This document shows positions 16,343 to 22,950 of a stretch of DNA of 47,032 nt, piece by piece. The notes below the pieces were generated by a model. That model worked only from the letters and a program-made list of their open reading frames with translations, was not told the DNA's origin and made no database searches. The DNA is taken from contig JAILLF010000055.1 of NCBI GenBank assembly GCA_024693365.1, positions 1-47,032 on the forward strand, given 5' to 3'. Each line of letters opens with the position of its first letter. Positions within the stretch are counted from its first letter, which is position 1. The translations under genes were made by a program, and so were the position numbers. Origin of the DNA: Acetatifactor sp. (lineage in GTDB: Bacteria > Bacillota > Clostridia > Lachnospirales > Lachnospiraceae).

Positions 16343-17384
16343 TTACAGATACTTGATCAATTGGTTTCTCACGCCGTCCAGCCAAGGATCTGCAAGACCA
16401 AAATTCATGGAATGGTGAGACCAGGCTGCCCGGGGAATGCCATACTTCTCCAGCGCACTGTTCATGTCGCGGTACCATGCAAGTGCATCCTTTGGATTGG
16501 CAAGATCGATCACGCCATATTCGCCGCAATAAAGCGCCACGTTATATTTCTCCGCGATCTCAAGGGCCGGCTGCATTAAATTCTCAAAATATGCGCCGTC
16601 CATCCGCGCCGGCAACGTATCAGGAAATTCCGAGTCAAAGTCATGACCAAAGAATTCCGTCGTGCGCGCCTTGTATTCAGCCACCGTTCCCGGATATGCA
16701 AGCTTCCACTTTTCGGGGTCTCTCGGCATGCGATCCACCCAATGCGCGCCCTGATGCGTGAACGCCAGCGGGCTGTAGCAATGGAACGTAAACACGATGT
16801 TTTCATCTGCGGGAGGATCCAGGAGCGTTAAGCCGTAAATACTGTCGTTAAAAATGCCTCCAACGATGATGCGCACGTCCTGATCGATCTCACGGATCGC
16901 CTTGATGGTTCTTGCCGCGATCTTATTCCAAGGCTCCGCGAACTCCTTGTTGGTCACTTCGTTCAGAAGCTCCAATACAACAAAGTCACGGTACTTCCCA
17001 TATCTCCGCGCAAGGTTTTTCCAAAGCTCCACAAAAATGTCCTGCAGCTTTTCCTGATAGAAGAACTGGCAATTATTCACGTCGTCAAACACGTAGCCGT
17101 GTGCCTTGTGAAGGTCCAGTACCATGTTTAACCCATACTTCTGACACCAGGAAATGCACTGATCCACGTAAGCCAGGCCATCTTCCTTCATCGTGCCGTC
17201 CTCTTCCTGAATAACCTCCGCGTCCACGGGAACGCGAACGTGATCCAGTCCCCATTCCTTCACCAACGCAAAATCGCGCTCGATCATAAACGTATCATAG
17301 TGCGCCTTGTTGTAATTGTTCCGGCCGCACTGCGACAGCCATCCGCCTAAGTTTACGCCCTTATGAAATCCCTCGAATTTCTTC
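16343..17384 (-). CDS. GH5-family intracellular beta-glycosidase (cellulase family)
   Basis: About 347 residues from a GTG start at 17384-17386 with AGGA upstream. It shows the GH5 barrel: G-V-N-L-G-G-W-L at 10-17, H-V-R-V-P-V-D at 49-55, D-L-H-K-A near 91, the acid/base glutamate E143 in LELLNEV, F-H-C-Y-S-P at about 201, and the nucleophile E289 in YCGEYGV. No signal peptide or binding module is present, so it should hydrolyse imported beta-linked oligosaccharides such as cellodextrins or gluco-oligomers in the cytoplasm. The exact substrate is unknown. It precedes the GNAT gene by 72 bases on the same strand. Confidence 0.88.
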
Positions 17385-17386
17385 AC

Positions 17387-17733
17387 GTTTTTGTCCTGCC
17401 TTTCTTTTTTGTTCTTCTTATCGCTCCGTAAACTTTTCTTCCTGAAGCCTACTGGCTTTTCTTCCCGCGGAAATTCATCGATGGATTACCGCAATTATGT
17501 CCATATGTTTATCCCTGCGGTATTTCAAAACTTCACAAACAAATTAATTCAAAATCCTTACCGCATCATATTGCGGTAGCATCATGTATTTTCCAGTTTG
17601 AGCCTACCGCAAATATCCTAGGAATGATGTTTTTGCGGTATCTTTTCAAACAGCTTGATTCACGATTACCGCAAAGAATTAAGAGACGAATCTTGTGCGG
17701 TAAAGCGCGCTGCGGTCAGGCCATCCTCAACTG
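17387..17733. other. Non-coding region holding the TACCGCA repeat array
   Basis: About 350 bases between the double flavodoxin gene and the GH5 gene (both minus strand). No supported gene is present; short plus-strand frames are shadows of the repeats and lack ribosome sites. The main content is the alternating inverted-heptamer array described separately. The 60 bases next to the GH5 start are T-rich on the plus strand. Confidence 0.75.
17487..17703. repeat. Four inverted pairs of the heptamer TACCGCA / TGCGGTA
   Basis: TACCGCA(A) occurs at 17487, 17559, 17605 and 17667, and its reverse complement (T)TGCGGTA at 17516, 17571, 17633 and 17696, strictly alternating. Three pairs span 36 bases (17487-17522, 17605-17640, 17667-17702). 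One is compact (17559-17578) and is a perfect 7-bp hairpin with a six-base loop. A ninth partial copy, TGCGGTC, lies at 17711. The heptamers are perfect while spacers and loops differ, which points to selection on the inverted heptamers themselves. Confidence 0.9.
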
Positions 17734-19320
17734 TTACGAACGCTTCCCTCGAAGGCCTGCCTTGTCAATCACGCTCTTATAGGGCATCAACATTCCCTTT
17801 GTCATGTTTCCGCCGATCTTTTTCGATAAAGTCGGATGATTGATCATGGCGCCTACGAGGTACATGCCAAGAATGGTTCCCTTACGTTTTTGCGGGAAAT
17901 CATAGAAGCCATGTTCCTTGTAAAACCGATGATCCTCGCGCATCATTCCCTGCATCTGGTAGATCAGGTCGCGGAAAATCTTCATGCCGCCTACGCCGTA
18001 AAAATCTGCGGGTTGGTTGTAATGATAACGCATACAATATGCCAACTCCGCCGCCAGCCTCCAGATTTCCCCGGAAACGTCCGGCCTTAAATTTGCCAGG
18101 ACATCGTCTTTCTTTGCCGCAACCTGCCCAACAGTACCTTGGTCACCATTCACCAATTCCGGTTCTTGCTCCGCAATGCCTTGGTCACCATTCACCAATT
18201 CCGTATCTCGCTCCGCATTTCCATTGCCACTTTTGTTCTCCGCCATGCACGCTACTCCGGCAAAATAATTGCCGCCCACCTGCGCCCGCGCTTCTATCAG
18301 CGTCCGCAGATTTGGCTCACTCGCATAATCTCCGTCGATCAGGTAGCCTACAGGTTTTCCCATGGTGACTGTCCGATGACCGTTACAAAACTGCCGGTCG
18401 TCAAAGAGCTTAAAGCGCTGCCCCATGGAATGATCCTTGATCGTAAAGGCATAGACACAAGCATCCGCCTTCTGGATCTTCTCCCGGAGAAAATCGTCAA
18501 AACGATCCTTGTAGATGCAGGTTCCGTCCGCCGCACAGTGGAAGCACCCAAGGCATCCGCCTGCAAATGGAAATTCACGGATATTAACGACGCTTACGGG
18601 ATAAGGGGATGCATTCTCAAACTCGCGGATCATCTTCGGAAGCACGTCATTTCCTTCTGCCACGTCTGCAACCACGACGATCTTCTTCCTCTTATCTTTC
18701 CCACAGGCGCTCTCCCGACTCTCGTCCTTCCTGCCGGCGCTCTCCCGGCTCTCGTCCTTTATTTTCCCCTCCGCCGGTTGCACGGTCTTCTCTGGATTCA
18801 CGGGTACGCTTACGTTTTCCTTCGCCGTCCCTTCCCCGAGGTTGTCTTGCCTGATGGACCAGAGCACGTGATGGAAAAATGCCCGCGCATCCTTTTGTCC
18901 CTTCGGATGAAGGAGATCCTCCATATCCGCGGAAAGTCCCCGGATTACGCGAAAGCCCATGTCTAAGCAATTCTCCCGAACGTACTCATGCGCCGTCACG
19001 TCGTAAAAATGCTTCGACGTCGTGACCTGCGTCGCATATTTTCCATGAAAATCAACGCCGCTTTCCTTCATCAGTTCAATGAAGCGATGGAGCTGGGCCG
19101 GCGCAAGAAAGGTATACACCGGATAACAAAAAACGACGAGATCTGCGGCCACAAGCTCCTCCCGCGCGCTGGAAAAATCCGTCTCAAACATACGGATCTT
19201 CTGCGCTACGTGAAGCTCGTGATACTCTCGCTTCGGGTACAGCTTCTGGATATAACGCATGGTTTGAAGCGTAATACTATTTTCGCCTGCCGGTGAACCA
19301 TTCAGGATCAATACTCTCAC
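17734..19320 (-). CDS. Two-domain flavodoxin-like / NAD(P)H-dependent FMN reductase family protein
   Basis: 528 residues from a GTG at 19320 (GGAGG seven bases upstream); a TTG start at 19341 would include the ribosome site itself. Domain 1 (about 1-180) begins R-V-L-I-L-N-G-S-P-A-G-E-N-S, the FMN-phosphate loop of flavodoxin-like reductases, and has V-V-F-C-Y-P-V-Y-T. Domain 2 (about 205-370) has a second Rossmann-like start (KKIVVVADVAEGND) and the C-L-G-C-F-H-C / G-T-C-I-Y-K-D motif of iron-sulfur flavoprotein-type NADPH:FMN reductases. The C-terminal 110 residues are helical. Two repeat-rich hydrophilic insertions separate the parts. A redox role is clear, the partner is not. Confidence 0.8.
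   Translation of the reverse strand: MRVLILNGSPAGENSITLQTMRYIQKLYPKREYHELHVAQKIRMFETDFSSAREELVAADLVVFCYPVYTFLAPAQLHRFIELMKESGVDFHGKYATQVTTSKHFYDVTAHEYVRENCLDMGFRVIRGLSADMEDLLHPKGQKDARAFFHHVLWSIRQDNLGEGTAKENVSVPVNPEKTVQPAEGKIKDESRESAGRKDESRESACGKDKRKKIVVVADVAEGNDVLPKMIREFENASPYPVSVVNIREFPFAGGCLGCFHCAADGTCIYKDRFDDFLREKIQKADACVYAFTIKDHSMGQRFKLFDDRQFCNGHRTVTMGKPVGYLIDGDYASEPNLRTLIEARAQVGGNYFAGVACMAENKSGNGNAERDTELVNGDQGIAEQEPELVNGDQGTVGQVAAKKDDVLANLRPDVSGEIWRLAAELAYCMRYHYNQPADFYGVGGMKIFRDLIYQMQGMMREDHRFYKEHGFYDFPQKRKGTILGMYLVGAMINHPTLSKKIGGNMTKGMLMPYKSVIDKAGLRGKRS
18138..18203 (-). repeat. Two 42-bp repeats in the double flavodoxin gene
   Basis: CTTGGTCACCATTCACCA on the plus strand begins at 18138 and again at 18180, coding for two copies of E-L-V-N-G-D-Q-G in a hydrophilic loop before the C-terminal helical part. 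Confidence 0.85.
18706..18759 (-). repeat. Two 30-bp repeats in the linker of the double flavodoxin gene
   Basis: GGCGCTCTCCCG begins at 18706 and again at 18736, a 30-base period that encodes K-D-E-S-R-E-S-A twice between the two flavodoxin-like domains. Confidence 0.85.
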
Positions 19321-19336
19321 GTACTCGCCTCCTTCT

Positions 19337-19416
19337 CTCAATATGTCCCGCTTTCAACACATACCGTTCTCAACATATTCTACTCTCAATGCGTCTTGCT
19401 CTCAACACGTCTTACG
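19337..19416. repeat. Five 16-bp tandem repeats between two genes
   Basis: Units CTCAATATGTCCCGCT, TTCAACACATACCGTT, CTCAACATATTCTACT, CTCAATGCGTCTTGCT and CTCAACACGTCTTACG follow each other with an exact 16-base period. The last unit contains the stop codon of the acyltransferase-like gene (19412-19414) and the first ends a few bases before the GGAGG site of the flavodoxin gene, so the whole intercistronic stretch is repeat. CTCAAC/CTCAAT is the conserved part. Confidence 0.85.
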
Positions 19417-20260
19417 TTTCCTGCTCGATCGGGAGCTCCAAAAGCTCCGGGTTTTCCACTAATTTTTTCAGTAGCTTTAACGTTTTCGCATAGTAGAAAC
19501 CGTCAGAAATTCTCTCGTCGATCGTCGCAGAGATGGTCAGTTCCTTTCGCATCAAAGCATTCCCGTCCTCGTCATAATGCATCCTTTTGTGCTTTTTCCC
19601 GATCACGAGGAAAATGGAATTCGTACCCCAATTCATCAAATGATGATAGCCTGCATTCATGCCGATGGAGCCAAGATTTGACAGTACCACGGAGCATTGG
19701 TACGGGTCCGTTGCAATTATGGATTTGGGCATCCATCCGTGACGATCCAGGAAAATCGCGGCTGAACCGATCAGTCGCTTTCCCGGAAGCTTTTTGATTA
19801 CGTTCATGGCATCCGTGGACTCGTCCGTCGAGGTCCTGCAATGCTCAATCTGCTCCTGGATCTTGCGGCCTAAGGTTTCCAGCGTATCCCCGGCCTGTGC
19901 CTGAATCCGCGCCAGCGTCTCCTCACCGTCATCCGTATAATTTTTCTTGACCACAAACGCCGCCGTTACTTCATTCCTCTGATAGATGCTCTTATTCGCA
20001 ATAAAGCGATTCATCTGCGGTCGAAGCCAGATCGTCTTCAGCGCTGCCGCAACCACGATCTGGAAAAGGGAGAGTTTCTCTCCCGGATGCTCCTTCACCC
20101 TCCGGCGAAGATACTCCTCCGTCTTTTCGAGATCAATCCGAAGCGTCATGCACGCTTCATTGTCACAGCGATTGGGATAAATGAGCGGCATGCAATAATG
20201 CATGGCGTCAATGTCCCTAATCAGCTTTCCGTCCCTGCGGTCTCCCCATCTTCTACCCAT
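19412..20260 (-). CDS. E2/chloramphenicol-acetyltransferase-fold acyltransferase without lipoyl domain
   Basis: 282 residues consisting only of the catalytic fold of 2-oxoacid dehydrogenase E2 / CAT proteins: F-Q-I-V-V-A-A-A-L-K early, S-V-V-L-S-N-L-G-S-I-G-M-N-A-G in the middle, and L-T-I-S-A-T-I-D-E-R-I-S-D-G near the end. The catalytic motif is normally D-H-R-x-x-D-G; here His is Glu (DERISDG), so the usual mechanism should not work. There is no lipoyl or subunit-binding domain and no E1/E3 gene nearby. It overlaps the PAP2 gene upstream by eight bases, so the two are probably coupled, perhaps in lipid or polyol modification. Function unknown. Confidence 0.75.
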   Translation of the reverse strand: MGRRWGDRRDGKLIRDIDAMHYCMPLIYPNRCDNEACMTLRIDLEKTEEYLRRRVKEHPGEKLSLFQIVVAAALKTIWLRPQMNRFIANKSIYQRNEVTAAFVVKKNYTDDGEETLARIQAQAGDTLETLGRKIQEQIEHCRTSTDESTDAMNVIKKLPGKRLIGSAAIFLDRHGWMPKSIIATDPYQCSVVLSNLGSIGMNAGYHHLMNWGTNSIFLVIGKKHKRMHYDEDGNALMRKELTISATIDERISDGFYYAKTLKLLKKLVENPELLELPIEQET

Positions 20261-20975
20261 TGTGCCGCACCCTCATCCTTTCCCGGAACCCGCGGATCCG
20301 CAGGGCCCAATACCTTCCAAAGAGCGTCACCTCAATAAACGCGCACATCAGGGTCGCCGTCCACACGTCCGTAAAAGAATGTTGTTTTACAAAACAGACG
20401 GAAATGCAGATCAAAAAGACCCAAATGGCAAGAAAAATCTTCCAAAAAAGCTTTACGCCGTCCTTTTTTTGCCAAGCGGAAAAGATGGCCAGCGCGTATC
20501 CCACGTGGAGCGACGGACATACGCCCGTGGGTGTGTCGATGCCGTAGATGGCCTGCACCAGCTTCGTGCAAAAATTATCGCGCGGGAAGGTCGTCGGCCG
20601 CAGATACTGGACGGACGGCCATAAAAGATATGCCGCAACGCCAATGATCTGCGTGAGAATGATGAATTTCTGCACCCGCACAAAGCTGTCAACGTCATAA
20701 AACAAAAAGTACGCAATCGTTCCAACCAACAAAACGTACCAGGAGTCATAGAAAATGATAAAGCCCTCGTGGAACGGAATTACGTCATCCATAACGCTGT
20801 GAACCACGTGACAGCGCTCCGGTGAAATGAAGCGTTCCGTCAATACAAACATGGTCAGGTACCACACCCAGCCAAGGAGCAGCCACACGTGCCTGTATTC
20901 CGGCGTATTTACGTTGGAAAAACGTAGTTTTGCATAATTGACAACTGGTTTTTTAATCTTCAATGTCTTGCCCAC
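20253..20975 (-). CDS. PAP2-superfamily membrane phosphatase
   Basis: 240 residues with about six membrane helices. The phosphatase signature is C-P-S-L-H-V-G-Y-A (about 162-170, catalytic His) followed by K-Q-H-S-F-T-D-V (about 203-210, second catalytic His and Asp). An R-P-T pair near residue 136 occupies the place of the first signature. Substrates in this superfamily include phosphatidate, undecaprenyl diphosphate and inositol-phospholipids, and the sequence does not decide. The start codon is GTG without a strong ribosome site; a TTG five codons later is an alternative. It lies 34 bases after the small DUF6472-like gene and overlaps the E2-like gene. Confidence 0.82.
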   Translation of the reverse strand: MGKTLKIKKPVVNYAKLRFSNVNTPEYRHVWLLLGWVWYLTMFVLTERFISPERCHVVHSVMDDVIPFHEGFIIFYDSWYVLLVGTIAYFLFYDVDSFVRVQKFIILTQIIGVAAYLLWPSVQYLRPTTFPRDNFCTKLVQAIYGIDTPTGVCPSLHVGYALAIFSAWQKKDGVKLFWKIFLAIWVFLICISVCFVKQHSFTDVWTATLMCAFIEVTLFGRYWALRIRGFRERMRVRHNG

Positions 20976-21009
20976 CGTTTACTGGTTTTTCATCTTACTT
21001 TCACTAAAA

Positions 21010-21186
21010 TCACATCTGATGGCGAACCACCTTGTATTCGTCACCGTCCTTGAAATACGGGCATTCCCGGAAGCCATTGTTTAGAAGCCTTCCGTAATCG
21101 TCCTCATCCATGTTGACGTCGCAGACGTATTCCTCCATCTCCTCGTCATAGGTGTAATAACAGCAATATTCACAGTTCGCTGCCAT
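21010..21186 (-). CDS. DUF6472-like small Cys-rich acidic protein (58 aa)
   Basis: Read directly from the minus strand: ATG at 21186 with GGAGG seven bases upstream, TGA at 21010-21012, 58 codons. The product starts M-A-A-N-C-E-Y-C-C-Y-Y-T-Y-D, is very acidic in the middle (V-N-M-D-E-D-D-Y-G) and ends C-P-Y-F-K-D-G-D-E-Y-K-V-V-R-H-Q-M. Five cysteines suggest a small zinc- or iron-binding fold. Short proteins with exactly this layout are common in Lachnospiraceae and, from memory, carry the name DUF6472; function unknown. It lies between rsmI and the PAP2 gene. Confidence 0.85.
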   Translation of the reverse strand: MAANCEYCCYYTYDEEMEEYVCDVNMDEDDYGRLLNNGFRECPYFKDGDEYKVVRHQM

Positions 21187-21297
21187 AAAGTACCTCCTTT
21201 AACACCCTTCCCGCCCCGGGGCTTTTGCTTGGATCACCTTTCTCATAACCTTCCAAACGGGGATGGCCATGCAAGCCTTCCTTGGGGGAACTTAAAA

Positions 21298-22152
21298 CTA
21301 ATTATCGCCATGCAGGTATGCATAGATCTCGCGCTTTGTCACGCCGCGGTCCTTCGCCGCCAGCTTCATGGCTTCCTTATGGTCATGGCCCTGTGCCTCA
21401 TAGCGGGCCACGTGTTCCTCAATGCTTAAGGTTTCATAAGAGGCCTGCTCCTCCAAGCGTTTTTCTTCGCGGCTTTTACCCTCGATCACCAGCACGTACT
21501 CACCGCGCGGTTCTTCCTGCTCATAGAGCGAAAGTGCGGCAGAAAGCGTCGTCGGAAGGATGGTTTCAAACTTCTTGGTTAATTCGCGGCACAGCGTGAT
21601 CCTGCGGTCACCAAGGGCTTCGAAGAGATCCTTAAGCGTTGCCTTAAGGTGATGCGGCGCCTCGTAAAGGATCATGGTGCGGCTCTCCTGCGACAGTTCC
21701 CTTAATAGCTCCCGGCGTTCCTTCTTGTCCGCCTTCTCCGTAGGCAGGAAACCCTCAAAACAAAAGCGTCTTGTGGAAAGTCCTGAGAGTGTCAGCGCCG
21801 TGATGCACGCCGCCGCGCCCGGAAGACTCGTCACGGTCACGCCAGCCTCCTGGCACTGTTGCACCAACACCTCACCGGGATCGGAGATGGCGGGCGTTCC
21901 CGCATCCGTGATCAGTGCGACGTTCATTCCTACAAGAAGCTTTGCCACAAGCTCCCTTGCCTTATCCACTTTATTAAATTCATGATATGCCGTCATGGGC
22001 GTATGGATCTCAAAGTGATTCAGCAGCTTGATACTGTTTCTCGTATCCTCAGCTGCAATCAAGTCCACGGCCTTCAGCGTTTCCACGACGCGCGTCGTCA
22101 TGTCCCCCAGATTCCCAATGGGGGTGGCGCATAAATATAACGTACCAGCCAT
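21298..22152 (-). CDS. rsmI: 16S rRNA (cytidine-1402-2'-O)-methyltransferase RsmI
   Basis: 284 residues of the tetrapyrrole-methylase fold. Landmarks are L-Y-L-C-A-T-P-I-G-N-L-G-D (5-17), A-A-E-D-T-R-N-S (about 33-40), I-T-D-A-G-T-P-A-I-S-D-P-G (SAM-site loop near 80-93) and S-L-P-G-A-A-A. It 2'-O-methylates C1402 in the ribosomal P site using SAM. The length and the neighbours (trmN6-like and ricT) are standard for Firmicutes, where the trio follows holB. Confidence 0.96.
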   Translation of the reverse strand: MAGTLYLCATPIGNLGDMTTRVVETLKAVDLIAAEDTRNSIKLLNHFEIHTPMTAYHEFNKVDKARELVAKLLVGMNVALITDAGTPAISDPGEVLVQQCQEAGVTVTSLPGAAACITALTLSGLSTRRFCFEGFLPTEKADKKERRELLRELSQESRTMILYEAPHHLKATLKDLFEALGDRRITLCRELTKKFETILPTTLSAALSLYEQEEPRGEYVLVIEGKSREEKRLEEQASYETLSIEEHVARYEAQGHDHKEAMKLAAKDRGVTKREIYAYLHGDN

Positions 22153-22166
22153 AATTTTTCCTCTTT

Positions 22167-22186
22167 AACGTGTCTACTGACACGTT
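22167..22186. other. Perfect 8-bp hairpin between trmN6-like and rsmI genes
   Basis: AACGTGTC (22167-22174) and GACACGTT (22179-22186) form a hairpin with a four-base loop, starting in the stop codon of the methyltransferase gene and ending just before the ribosome site of rsmI. There is no U-run after it, so mRNA processing or translational spacing is likelier than termination. Confidence 0.55.
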
Positions 22187-22929
22187 TAATACCCAAATTT
22201 GTCGCGAATCTCCCGGCTATATTGCCCCGGAGCGTCGAAAATGATAAGGGGCGGTTCCATGGTGAGACGCGAGTTGGCGCCGCGAACGGCCTCGATCAGC
22301 ACCATGTTGGGCTCCTTGTCAATATATGGATAGACCAGGCGCATCCGCTTTGGTTCCAACCGGTGCCTGGTCAGGGTTACGATGATCTCCGCCAGGCGAA
22401 ACGGCCTGTGCACGAGAAAGAACCTGCCTCCCGGCTTCAAAAGCCTCTCCGTTGCAGCCGCCACGTCCTCAAAGGTACAAAGGATTTCATGCCGGGCAAT
22501 GGCCTTGGGCGCGTCCGGATTTGTGATCCCGTGCTCCCCGATCATGTAAGGCGGATTGCAAGTAACGCAATCAAAAGAGGCAGGCGCAAATAGCTGGCCT
22601 GCTTCCTTAACGTCTCCGGTAACGATAGATATCCTGTCCTCCAAGTGATTGAGTGCAACGCTTCTTCTCGCCATGTCCGCGCTCTCCTCCTGAATCTCCA
22701 GGCCCGTAAAATGAGCGCACTCCGTCTTCGCGGAGAGGAGCAGGGGCAAAATCCCCGTGCCCGTGCATAAGTCGAGAAGGATTTCTGCGCGTTTCGCCCT
22801 CACAAAACCGGAAAGCAATACCGCATCCATGCCAAAGCAGAACTTTTCAGGATTCTGGATGATCCGAAGCCCCGAAAGCTGGAGATCATCCACTCTCTCC
22901 TTGTCTTTTTGTATGATTTCCTCCGACAT
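22186..22929 (-). CDS. TrmN6/YfiC-like tRNA1(Val) (adenine37-N6)-methyltransferase
   Basis: 247 residues. A class I SAM-binding motif L-D-L-C-T-G-T-G-I-L-P-L is at about 52-63 and the catalytic N-P-P-Y motif at about 124-127, as in N6-adenine methyltransferases. The opening I-Q-N-P-E-K-F-C-F-G-M-D-A-V-L-L is characteristic of the YfiC/YabB group. It methylates N6 of A37 in tRNA-Val in Escherichia coli; the exact target in Firmicutes is inferred. The gene lies between ricT and rsmI. Confidence 0.9.
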   Translation of the reverse strand: MSEEIIQKDKERVDDLQLSGLRIIQNPEKFCFGMDAVLLSGFVRAKRAEILLDLCTGTGILPLLLSAKTECAHFTGLEIQEESADMARRSVALNHLEDRISIVTGDVKEAGQLFAPASFDCVTCNPPYMIGEHGITNPDAPKAIARHEILCTFEDVAAATERLLKPGGRFFLVHRPFRLAEIIVTLTRHRLEPKRMRLVYPYIDKEPNMVLIEAVRGANSRLTMEPPLIIFDAPGQYSREIRDKFGY

Positions 22930-22950
22930 ACGTCGTCTCCTAGGTCTAAC

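Noticed and set aside
17487..17703. CRISPR array or transposon ends
   Set aside because: Heptamers alternate in orientation with variable gaps and there is no spacer-repeat alternation, transposase or target-site duplication.
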